DNA of 64,000 nt from an uncultured bacterium (GTDB lineage: Bacteria; Verrucomicrobiota; Kiritimatiellia; RFP12; UBA1067): NCBI GenBank assembly GCA_902779075.1, contig CACZAK010000008.1:53140-117139 (forward strand), read 5' to 3'. Under the pieces are notes generated by a model. That model made no database searches and was not told the DNA's origin. It saw only the letters and a list, made by a program, of their open reading frames with translations. A program made the translations under genes and the position numbers. Position 1 is the first letter of the stretch; each line of letters opens with the position of its first letter. Of the stretch, positions 40,201-45,310 are shown in pieces.

Positions 40201-41008
40201 CGTAAGTTTTTCCCAGATAAGTAGTACCCGCGTCCGCCTTTCCCTTTTCGATTTCCTGCCCTGCTTTTTCACCGACATGGAAGTACTCCATCATCGCCGC
40301 CGCCGCAGTGGCCACGCAGCCGCACGGCGTGCCCCCCGGCGTGTACATGTTGTAGACGCCGCCGCTCTGGTTCCAGTGCGTGAGCTTACCCCCCGGCTCA
40401 AAGCCCGGCAACACGATCTTCACCTTCATCGCGCTATCGGGTGCCGCTTTCGTGAGGTCTGCGCCGAGGCGCGCCTTGCCGCCCTTGCGGGGCGCACGGA
40501 GCTTCTCCCATTTCGACTGCTGCTGCTCCGCCCATTCCTGGCGCACCACCTCCTTGTGTGCAGCCTTTTCTTCATCCTCGGGCTCACTCGATGACGATGC
40601 CGCAAGGCGCCGCCCTCCGCCGGTGGACGGTGCGTTTTCCGGGTAGAGGTTCAGGAAGCGGAGACGGCCGCGCATGTCGAGAGTCAGTATGGCGCGCAGC
40701 GTATGCGCGGCAGGCAGTTCGCCGGGGTCGCGTTCAAGCGCCATGACGATCGGTTCGATTTCCGTGACGGGCGCAATGATCAGACAGCCGCCGCCGGCCA
40801 TCGACACCTGGTGCCACAGGACTGTTTGCGCGGCATTGGTGTCGCAGACCGTGATCACGTTCGTGGCATTGTTACCGGTATCAAACTGCGCGTTGCGCTC
40901 GGCCCAAGCGTCGGCAGCGGCCATCGCCATGGCGGGCGTAACCACTTCCGCGCGCGCGCCGCACGCGGAAAAACAGGCGAAAAACGCCAATAAAATGCTC
41001 TTTTTCAT
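37244..41008 (-). CDS. Secreted C10-family (streptopain-type) cysteine protease with C-terminal extensions
   Basis: 1254 aa from ATG 41008 (MKKSILLAFFACFSACGARA, Sec signal peptide, with GGTGAG just upstream); the frame is open further upstream, but no signal peptide fits there. Catalytic Cys231 lies in GCVATAAAAMMEY, as in SpeB GCVATATAQ; catalytic His366 is in SGGSGHSVVAVGYG, followed by FLGWGGSGDGWY. A propeptide-like region precedes residue 200. After the protease domain come beta-rich segments, a divergent InlB-like repeat near residues 840-930, and a C-terminal stretch FWYVLYGSDDLTTWE...AKRFYKVV. It probably degrades or processes extracellular protein. The following InlB-repeat protein may be partner or substrate, which is inference from an 8-nt gap. 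Confidence 0.9.
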   Translation of the reverse strand: MKKSILLAFFACFSACGARAEVVTPAMAMAAADAWAERNAQFDTGNNATNVITVCDTNAAQTVLWHQVSMAGGGCLIIAPVTEIEPIVMALERDPGELPAAHTLRAILTLDMRGRLRFLNLYPENAPSTGGGRRLAASSSSEPEDEEKAAHKEVVRQEWAEQQQSKWEKLRAPRKGGKARLGADLTKAAPDSAMKVKIVLPGFEPGGKLTHWNQSGGVYNMYTPGGTPCGCVATAAAAMMEYFHVGEKAGQEIEKGKADAGTTYLGKTYASKTKGGKYDWANANSELYGRVAYDAGVAVGMGWNVGGSGAQESATATAFRDYFKFQEARYVQRPRPDQYEKLIYAQCRSGAPVGMGIGKSSGGSGHSVVAVGYGIDDDDVERVRVFLGWGGSGDGWYALPYINTKSTIAGDEDLYDILDGIITMIGYENDNVVPVFGRMLPYINPPMMINGVEYSHEKNGDYFDSIFTDGFFGARVSAAGTQANRQVELSCAGKSGSVTIGPAASKSSSYASSGDAICKWVPDPVFFPLLNSEVALSFADAREKCIASFETTTNKPVFAFSGSWGEPATDAAWNYLYWLDTEADDATKEAFTNKYIVLCVPYSMGLSSESDGKPSIGLFDGRAISADENKMWSFYNGRLSYWTIGSATYTNDVDGAGFPYTNVVETADGPYVTYSYTNVIDGVSGEGIDYVTGELITNELIRVMEVGLTNFLKRASGISLTVEHNCPELPGHPVPDYGFYENAYTNGVTINVTSPEYATNSAKTVEFRCVGWTLSSTNGPAVVTNEITVTDFTPARDGSYTITWLWETNAVKITREVIDDNKKVGTITPNKGDNDWYKIGDVVTFTAIGGKKLTTSYDFNGWGLEGFLEDDEYSESGNLFVLKVAHPAKLKATFSQRKTDAGTFYLTVTNFGIKVGDSVPETLVGGIALPYETVTNLTHSIPTEVMLATNAYTDVDGEERTCLGWRLIDEDGNFLCAIYNLGFYVVVPTNFVNASFNDNTVIQQGNGGGLVINGNDIKDPDTGKVIAEEDGLRLFNLGDTSPLSWIGINPNVYGITNGASVTLQWMWEIPREPDPNTTFDIVWNDTLDNLHIGYETNLLSKAEMEELGVGLDDLTVTAPAGWIVTKSLDADGNAIATLSRDDVLLTSAMSYCTLTIEPKSDEDGKFEVKADVFGVRGFWYVLYGSDDLTTWEAVTSGMYESGTPAAQGQGTAEAPFSAVSLSIIVTSGDSGAGAKRFYKVVTGATQSPLTEISP

Positions 41009-41046
41009 AAGGCTCACCGTCCTATTCAGACAAAATCCTACAGGGG

Positions 41047-41058
41047 AAGTGTACACTT
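41047..41058. promoter_or_regulatory. Palindrome in the C10 protease 5' leader
   Basis: AAGTGTACACTT is a perfect 12-bp palindrome, flanked by GGG/CCC arms that extend it imperfectly. It lies about 20 bp downstream of the -10 box and 40 bp upstream of the start codon, so it could be an operator or a leader hairpin. Confidence 0.5.
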
Positions 41059-41077
41059 TCCCTAAGAAACAAGTGCA

Positions 41078-41105
41078 ATTATACACGGAATCGGCGCGAA
41101 TGCAA
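41078..41105 (-). promoter_or_regulatory. Promoter of the C10 protease operon
   Basis: Minus strand TTGCAT (41100-41105), 16-nt spacer, TATAAT (41078-41083), a close match to the housekeeping sigma consensus, about 70 nt upstream of the ATG at 41008. The same TTGCAT -35 box occurs in the rpoZ promoter. Confidence 0.7.
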
Positions 41106-41262
41106 ATGAAAAAATCAAAATCTTTTTGAGTTGGGCGCATCCATCAGCTATGACTTGCGCTCTTTCTTGTACCTGACGCCCCCGAAACCCTCGTGCGATT
41201 ACGGTGCGGAACAATCACACCCCTCGGGCTGATGCGGCGGCGGCCCAGTCTTGTCCAAGTCC

Positions 41263-41429
41263 GGGCATTGGGGTGCCGTCTCGACATCCCTACCCCTACC
41301 CCCCTACTACCTAATACCTATATAATAGGTATTATGAGGTAGTACCCCCCGGGTAGATGACGGGGGTAGGGGCGGGGATGTCGTCGGCCTTGTGGCTGAC
41401 GCCGCCGCACGCCAACACCCCGAATGCCC
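41263..41429. repeat. Long imperfect inverted repeat with a strong central hairpin
   Basis: The arms pair from GGGCATTGGGGTG (41263-) with GAATGCCC (ending 41429), through GACATCCCTACCCCTA opposite TAGGGGCGGGGATGTC, to a centre where CTACTACCTAATACCTA faces TAGGTATTATGAGGTAGTA around a TATAA loop (41321-41325). The right arm has about 40 extra bases. No ORF was recognised inside. It could be a MITE-like element, a structured RNA or a terminator between the converging repeats and the C10 promoter region. Confidence 0.8.
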
Positions 41430-41449
41430 TTTTAGCGCATGAGGAGGTC

Positions 41450-41470
41450 TCTCATGGCTCTCCCATGAGA
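41450..41470. other. Hairpin overlapping the 3' end of the 85-aa ORF
   Basis: TCTCATGG - CTCTC - CCATGAGA: 8-bp perfect arms and a 5-nt loop, spanning the TGA stop of the ORF ending at 41452. No U-run follows, so a classical intrinsic terminator is not supported. Confidence 0.6.
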
Positions 41471-41709
41471 TACATTTGAAACCCCCTATCTGCGGCTAGG
41501 GACGATCCGTCGCGTTTGACGCGTTCCAGCTCGTACTGCCACGCCACGTGGTCAAAGGCGGGATCGAGGTCGTAGGTGAAGGTTCGCGGGTCGAAGGCCT
41601 CCGCCCTTGGCCCGTAGGCGGCGAAGTCCGACGATTTGGCGTGTATCAACTCGATCTTGGTAATCTGATCGGCGATATGCGCGGGCTTGAGGTTCCAGAC
41701 GTTGCGCAT
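41452..41709 (-). CDS. Hypothetical protein, 85 aa, possibly a truncated remnant
   Basis: Not recognised. The sequence starts MRNVWNLKPAHIADQITKIE and ends QMYLMGEP, mixed and soluble-looking, with no signal peptide or membrane segment. There is no Shine-Dalgarno before the ATG at 41709, and the frame stays open for 14 more codons upstream (to a stop at 41752-41754) with plausible protein sequence (ERRCLFSV). It may therefore be the 3' end of a gene that lost its start. It lies between the long inverted repeat and the 22-bp array. A remnant of a plasmid-type replication protein next to its iterons is one idea, without direct sequence support. Confidence 0.4.
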   Translation of the reverse strand: MRNVWNLKPAHIADQITKIELIHAKSSDFAAYGPRAEAFDPRTFTYDLDPAFDHVAWQYELERVKRDGSSLAADRGFQMYLMGEP

Positions 41710-41782
41710 GACCGAGAAGAGGCATCGCCGTTCCCCAGGAAGGGGGGATTTTTAGGTTCGGCCTCACTACGTGTCGGGCTCG

Positions 41783-41975
41783 ACCTCCCTACGTGGGATT
41801 TGGGGGCTCCCTACATGGAGGTTTACCCTCACGGAGAGTCTGGATTACCCTCACGGAGGGTTTCAACTACCCTAACGGAGGGTTTGAGTTACCCTAACGG
41901 AGGGTTTGAGCTACCCTAACGAAGGGTTTGAGCTACCCTAACGGAGTTTTCGACTTCCCCACGTAGGATTTGGGC
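41783..41975. repeat. 22-bp iteron-like tandem array (nine units)
   Basis: CCCT (last unit CCCC) recurs at 41787, 41809, 41826, 41848, 41870, 41892, 41914, 41936 and 41957, mostly exactly 22 bp apart, two helical turns. Central units read ACCCTAACGGAGGGTTTGAG; outer units diverge but keep a small inverted repeat (ACCCT/AGGGT). There are no unique spacers, so it is not a CRISPR. The geometry resembles iterons bound by replication initiators or another repeat-binding protein. The array overlaps the end of the 44-aa ORF. Confidence 0.85.
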
Positions 41976-42072
41976 CTTCTATTCTATCGTCCTTACGCCC
42001 ACCAGGCACCGCCGACGACACCATGATTCGCAACTTGCGCTGCGACATTCTCTCTATCTTCTTTGTTTTCAT
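41938..42072 (-). CDS. Hypothetical basic small protein, 44 aa
   Basis: Starts MKTKKIERMSQRKLRIMVSS and is rich in Lys/Arg. The start is supported by a strong AAAGGAG site 5 nt before the ATG at 42072. Upstream lies a perfect 26-bp palindrome (42100-42125), so the arrangement is operator, ribosome binding site, small ORF. Its last codons overlap the 22-bp array. No family is recognised. It could be a nucleic-acid-binding peptide, a leader peptide, or the surviving start of a longer gene. Confidence 0.5.
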   Translation of the reverse strand: MKTKKIERMSQRKLRIMVSSAVPGGRKDDRIEGPNPTWGSRKLR

Positions 42073-42099
42073 CTTAGCTCCTTTACTAACGTATCGTAC

Positions 42100-42125
42100 G
42101 TGTACTATGTTACTGCATAGTACAC
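42100..42125. promoter_or_regulatory. Perfect 10-bp-arm palindrome (operator-like)
   Basis: GTGTACTATG - TTACTG - CATAGTACAC, with perfectly complementary 10-bp arms and a 6-nt centre, located 28 nt upstream of the 44-aa ORF start and after the BspA fragment. No T-run follows on either strand, so an operator or transposon-end role is preferred over a terminator. Confidence 0.65.
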
Positions 42126-42160
42126 TCCAAAATCATCCTATACGAGTGAGATAATTACAT

Positions 42161-42442
42161 TTAATCATAGTACTTAATCTCACATGAAGTCGAACAACCC
42201 AACATAGTTACCTTCGGCTTGAAGCGTTCAGGCAACAACACACTTGTCAAATGTTCGCAACCTCTAAATATATCTACTCCAATCCACAGTACATTATTCG
42301 GGATTCTCATACTTCTAAGATCCACGCAATCTGCAAACGCCTCATCCCCAATACTCCTCACACCATTCCCGATTGTTACACTTGAAAGACCTTTGCAATG
42401 CCGGAAAGCCGCCTCCCTAATATTTGTCACACTAGTTGTCAT
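42161..42442 (-). pseudogene. BspA-type leucine-rich repeat protein fragment
   Basis: 93 codons from ATG 42442. Two to three LRR_5/BspA repeats are clear: REAAFRHCKGLSSVTIGNGV, then RSIGDEAFADCVDLRSMRIP, then DIFRGCEHLTSVLLPERF. Full BspA-like proteins have a signal peptide and many repeats; here both are missing and there is no good Shine-Dalgarno, so this is probably a remnant. The frame is open upstream into the D-aminoacylase, but that part is only overlapping sequence. The DNA is clearly more AT-rich than its neighbours, suggesting transfer. A dispersed element overlaps its 5' end (42438-42490). Confidence 0.75.
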
Positions 42443-42490
42443 AGTTGTTTCCAAATCCAAATGCGCTTGGGTGAAAAACGCAGATGCGCC
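42438..42490 (-). repeat. Dispersed element, copy A (BspA 5' end)
   Basis: On the minus strand it begins GGCGCATCTGCGTTTTTCAC and ends at TTGGAAACAAC plus the BspA ATG. Its first 23 nt are identical to copy B at 59092, and both ends are shared with copy C (59252-59314). Confidence 0.75.
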
Positions 42491-42512
42491 CTTTTGAGTT
42501 GCGGATTCCGGA

Positions 42513-44195
42513 TCACCTCTCAAGGAAACGGCCGGAGCGATTGCCCGTGAACTTGCCGGCATGGTATGAAACCGAGCCGTTGACCATCACGGCCTCAACT
42601 CCCTCGCTGAAAGAATGCGGTGACGTATAGGTTGCCGTCTCGCGGAACGCATCCTCGTTCCACACCGTAATATCAGCATACGCTCCCGCGCGAATCACGC
42701 CTCGGTCGCGTATGCCGAAGCGCTCCGCAGGCACGGAGGTCATGCGCCTGATTGCCTCTTCACGCGAACAGATGCGCGCGTGCCCTTCCACGCATCCCGT
42801 GAGCATTCTGAAGAAGCGCGGCATCGTGCCATACGCGCGCGGGTGGGGATGGTCCGCGCCGAGCGGCCCCCACGGCGCACGCAGCGAGGCGTCACTCCCC
42901 GGCACGATCCACGGCCGCGAGAAAATCTTCTGGAGGTTCTCTTCGCTCATGCCGAAGAAGAACGCCCCCGTGCGGCAAGCGTCGGCAGCAAGGATGGAGC
43001 AGATGAGGGAACCAGGTGTGGCGGCGAAGCCTTCCTGGTTTTCCGGAGTTTCCGGAATTTCCGGATTTTCCGGACTTTCCGGTTTCTCCGGACTTGCGAT
43101 CAAATCACCAATCTTCTTGCCGCTGAAAGGGCGCGTCGCTTCGCTCCAAGTGCCCCCGATCATCACCGTGGACCAGTCGCGATCCTGCGCGTCGATCTCG
43201 GCGGCGATTCGAGCGCGGGTTGCGGGATCTGCGAGGCGCTTGATTTCAGCCACCACGCCCCCTTCGCCCGCCCAGTCGGGAAAGCCCACGTCAAGATCCG
43301 TGCCCGCCGCACAGTAGGGATAGCGGTCGCTGCCGAGCAGTTCGCCTGCGTCGATGGCGCGTTCGATCTTGGCGAGTACGTCGTCGATCTTGCCCCAATT
43401 GCGCTTGCCGCTCGTCTTGAGGTGCGAGATTTCCGCGCGGATGCCCGTGGCGCGCACGAGGTCGAGCACTTCGTCAATCGCCTCGATGATGGCGTCGCCC
43501 TCGGAGCGCATGTGCGTGGCATAGTACCCGCCGCGTGCCGCCGCCACGCGCGCGAGCGCCGTCACCTCGGCCGCGTCGGAGTACTTGCCGGGCTGGTAGA
43601 TGAGACCCGTCGTGAGCCCCCACCCGCCGTCGTCGAGTTCGCGCGAGAGCAAATCCTCCATCGCGCGCTGAGTCTCGGGCGTGGCACGCACGGCGTCATA
43701 GCCGATAACGGAACTGCGCAACGTGTTGTGTCCCACGAACTGGACGGTGTTGATGGCGGGGCGCACCTGGTCGAGCAGGGCGCGGTACTCGCGCATCGAA
43801 CGCCATGTGGGGCCGGGCGTGCCGTCGCCCCCAGGATACGTCATAGACGCCCAGTCGCTTGAAAGGCGCGCCGCGCCGTAGCGGGGCGCCACGCTTCCAC
43901 CGCACTGTCCGTTGATTTCGGTGGTGATACCCTGCGAAAGTTTGGAGGGGGCGTCGGGTTCGATGAGCAGGTAGGCGTCGCTGTGGGCGTGGGAGTCGAT
44001 GAAGCCAGGCGTGACGAGGCAGCCGGAGGCGTCGATTTCGGAATCAGCGTGGCCGCGACGGAGCGCGGCCCTCCCCGATTCATCGCGCTCGATCACATCG
44101 GCGATGCGGTCGCCATCCACAAGAACGTCGGCGGGGAAGGCGGCACGCCCCGTGCCGTCGATTACCAAGCCACCACGGATAAGCACGCTAGACAT
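42513..44195 (-). CDS. N-acyl-D-amino-acid deacylase / D-aminoacylase (amidohydrolase superfamily)
   Basis: 560 aa. It hydrolyses N-acyl-D-amino acids or related N-acyl compounds in the cytoplasm, possibly in peptidoglycan or diet-derived amino-acid salvage. Visible features: the N-terminal beta-sandwich start MSSVLIRGGLVIDGTG, the metal motif GFIDSHAHSD (about 63-72), NGQCGGSVAP typical of D-aminoacylases, then THMRSEGD, EISHLKTSG, a late VPGSDASLRAPW and C-terminal GAYADITVWNED. Two foreign-looking insertions are in frame: residues 41-49 (GRAALRRG) from the 26-bp hairpin repeat, and about 368-385 from a 9-bp CCGG array. The gene overlaps smpB by 8 nt. Exact substrate is unknown; a dipeptidase-like role is possible. 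Confidence 0.85.
   Translation of the reverse strand: MSSVLIRGGLVIDGTGRAAFPADVLVDGDRIADVIERDESGRAALRRGHADSEIDASGCLVTPGFIDSHAHSDAYLLIEPDAPSKLSQGITTEINGQCGGSVAPRYGAARLSSDWASMTYPGGDGTPGPTWRSMREYRALLDQVRPAINTVQFVGHNTLRSSVIGYDAVRATPETQRAMEDLLSRELDDGGWGLTTGLIYQPGKYSDAAEVTALARVAAARGGYYATHMRSEGDAIIEAIDEVLDLVRATGIRAEISHLKTSGKRNWGKIDDVLAKIERAIDAGELLGSDRYPYCAAGTDLDVGFPDWAGEGGVVAEIKRLADPATRARIAAEIDAQDRDWSTVMIGGTWSEATRPFSGKKIGDLIASPEKPESPENPEIPETPENQEGFAATPGSLICSILAADACRTGAFFFGMSEENLQKIFSRPWIVPGSDASLRAPWGPLGADHPHPRAYGTMPRFFRMLTGCVEGHARICSREEAIRRMTSVPAERFGIRDRGVIRAGAYADITVWNEDAFRETATYTSPHSFSEGVEAVMVNGSVSYHAGKFTGNRSGRFLER
43041..43094. repeat. 9-bp CCGG-type array in frame in the D-aminoacylase gene
   Basis: Six 9-bp units (TTCCGGAGT and variants) coding a Pro-Glu-x tripeptide repeat (PENPEIPE style) in the enzyme, about residues 368-385. 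Same unit and orientation as 263-334 and 56212-56337. Confidence 0.95.
44050..44075. repeat. Dispersed 26-bp hairpin repeat, copy 2 (inside the D-aminoacylase CDS)
   Basis: Identical over 26 bp to 2672-2697. It contributes codons GRAALRRG near residues 41-49 without breaking the frame. Confidence 0.9.
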
Positions 44196-44655
44196 CGCCG
44201 CGTTCCATGTCGCGCTTCAGCGCCTTCTTCTTGAGCGCGTCGCGCTTGTCGTGGAGGGCCTTGCCGCGGCACACGCCCATTTCAAGCTTGATGCGTCCGT
44301 TCTTGAGGTAGAGGCGCAGCGGGATGAGCGTGAGGCCCTTGGCCTCGGTCTTGAGGCGCAGCTCTTCCACTTGCTTCTTGTGGACGAGCAGTTTGCGGTT
44401 CTGCTGCGGACGGTGGTTGAAGCGGTTGCCGAACGCGTACACGGGTATGTTCATCTGCACCACGTACAGCTCCCCGCCCAACACCGCGCCATACGAGCCG
44501 GAAAGAGAGGCCTCTCCGTTGCGCACCACCTTCACCTCGGTGCCGGAAAGCACGATGCCGCACTCGATCTTGTCGAGAACGGCATAGTCGTGCCAGGCCC
44601 TGCGGTTGACGGTCAAGTCACCAGTGGGGACCTTCTTCTTTTTCTTGTCGGCCAT
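44188..44655 (-). CDS. smpB: SsrA-binding protein
   Basis: 155 aa, standard length. SmpB binds tmRNA and brings it to stalled ribosomes for trans-translation in the cytoplasm. Recognisable parts: the oligonucleotide-binding barrel with LSGTEVKVVRNGEASLSGSY, the NRFNHRPQQNRKLLVHK segment, LIPLRLYLKNGRIKLEMGV, and a basic tail KALHDKRDALKKKALKRDM. Its ATG shares the A of the rpoZ TGA stop (TGATG), so translation is probably coupled; its own stop overlaps the downstream D-aminoacylase start by 8 nt. The tmRNA gene itself was not found in the window. Confidence 0.96.
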   Translation of the reverse strand: MADKKKKKVPTGDLTVNRRAWHDYAVLDKIECGIVLSGTEVKVVRNGEASLSGSYGAVLGGELYVVQMNIPVYAFGNRFNHRPQQNRKLLVHKKQVEELRLKTEAKGLTLIPLRLYLKNGRIKLEMGVCRGKALHDKRDALKKKALKRDMERGDV

Positions 44656-44930
44656 CAGTCGGCGAAGATGGACTTCAGCGCCGCATGCTTCGAGTGGCGC
44701 GTCTTCGCGTCCTCGGCGCGCGCGATCGCGTCGAAGTCGATTTCGGAGATGAGCTTGCCCTCGGCGACCTCGCGCAGCGCGGTGTCCACCTTGTCCTCTT
44801 CAGACGAGAGCGGCATCACAAGCGGCTTTTCGCCCGCTATGAGCTGCTTCTCGCGCTTTGAGATGAGGTTCACGAGAACCGGCACCGATGGGATGCGCTC
44901 GTGCGCTTTTTTCAAAAATTCTACGTTCAT
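44655..44930 (-). CDS. rpoZ: RNA polymerase omega subunit (RpoZ-like)
   Basis: 91 aa from ATG 44930, with GGAGG 4 nt upstream; the longer open frame upstream lacks a ribosome site. The core VPVLVNLISKREKQLIAGEKPLV resembles the omega helix region that contacts beta-prime and aids polymerase assembly, followed by ALREVAEGKLI and an acidic/basic tail. It heads the rpoZ-smpB-D-aminoacylase unit with a good promoter at 44960-44988. The family is small and divergent, so the call rests on the helix pattern, the size and the location. Confidence 0.82.
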   Translation of the reverse strand: MNVEFLKKAHERIPSVPVLVNLISKREKQLIAGEKPLVMPLSSEEDKVDTALREVAEGKLISEIDFDAIARAEDAKTRHSKHAALKSIFAD

Positions 44931-44959
44931 TTTTCCTCCGCTGTTCAAGGGAAAGGAGT

Positions 44960-44988
44960 AGTATAGCCTTTTCCCCGCGAAAATGCAA
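44960..44988 (-). promoter_or_regulatory. Promoter of rpoZ-smpB
   Basis: Minus strand TTGCAT (44983-44988), 17-nt spacer, TATACT (44960-44965), about 30 nt upstream of the rpoZ ATG. It is divergent to the rubredoxin promoter. Confidence 0.7.
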
Positions 44989-45006
44989 GGGGGTGTGTGC
45001 GTTTTT

Positions 45007-45026
45007 TTGCAATTGGCCAGTTGCAA
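45007..45026. promoter_or_regulatory. Operator-like palindrome in the rpoZ/rubredoxin divergent region
   Basis: TTGCAATTGGCCAGTTGCAA pairs with its own reverse complement at 18 of 20 positions. It is located 18 bp upstream of the rpoZ -35 box and 65 bp upstream of the rubredoxin -35 box. It could bind a dimeric regulator; no regulator gene is nearby. Confidence 0.45.
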
Positions 45027-45042
45027 TACCTTTCTTGCTGCA

Positions 45043-45081
45043 CTCTCTGCCTCTCTGCGCCTCTGCGTGAGACTTTCAACC
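45043..45081 (+). repeat. 39-bp CTCTGC-type dispersed repeat, copy 1
   Basis: CTCTGC recurs at 8-bp steps, followed by GTGAGACTTTCAACC. It matches the inverted copy at 47718-47756 with two differences in 39 bp. It lies directly upstream of the rubredoxin promoter. Confidence 0.9.
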
Positions 45082-45090
45082 ATTTCGGGA

Positions 45091-45119
45091 TTGAACTACG
45101 ACCCTGAATCGCGTATAAT
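45091..45119 (+). promoter_or_regulatory. Promoter of rubredoxin-lysS
   Basis: TTGAAC (45091-45096), 17-nt spacer, TATAAT (45114-45119), a near-consensus housekeeping promoter. A transcript would start near 45126, about 43 nt upstream of the rubredoxin ATG. Confidence 0.8.
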
Positions 45120-45168
45120 ATGCGCCGTCCGGGGGGCCTGTCCCCTGGAAAAACAGAAGGAGAAGTCC

Positions 45169-45306
45169 ATGAAGAAGTATGTGTGCAAGGTCTGCGGTCA
45201 CGTGTATGATCCCGCAGAGAACAACGGCGTCGCGTTCGAGGACCTGCCGGATGACTGGGCGTGCCCCGTCTGCGGCGTGGGCAAGGACCAGTTCGAAGAG
45301 GCGTAA
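45169..45306 (+). CDS. Rubredoxin
   Basis: 45 aa, a minimal rubredoxin that carries one electron on a Fe(Cys)4 centre in the cytoplasm. The two knuckles are [13 protein letters not shown] and [13 protein letters not shown], with the usual LPDDW between them. AGAAGGAGA lies 5 nt upstream of the ATG. In anaerobes rubredoxin often serves oxygen or superoxide detoxification or other redox partners; none of these partners is adjacent here. The stop is 4 nt before the lysS start, so the two genes are probably co-transcribed from the promoter at 45091. Confidence 0.96.
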   Translation: MKKYVCKVCGHVYDPAENNGVAFEDLPDDWACPVCGVGKDQFEEA

Positions 45307-45310
45307 GACC

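Noticed and set aside
41452..41709. Assignment of the 85-aa ORF as a plasmid replication protein
   Set aside because: Only the nearby 22-bp array suggests this; the residues themselves show no Rep motif that I can name, so it is left hypothetical.
41783..41975. 22-bp array as a CRISPR
   Set aside because: Units are directly adjacent with no unique spacers, and no cas gene is in the window.
42100..42125. 26-bp palindrome as an intrinsic terminator of the BspA fragment
   Set aside because: No T-rich tract follows on either strand, and the stem is AT-rich; an operator or element end fits better.
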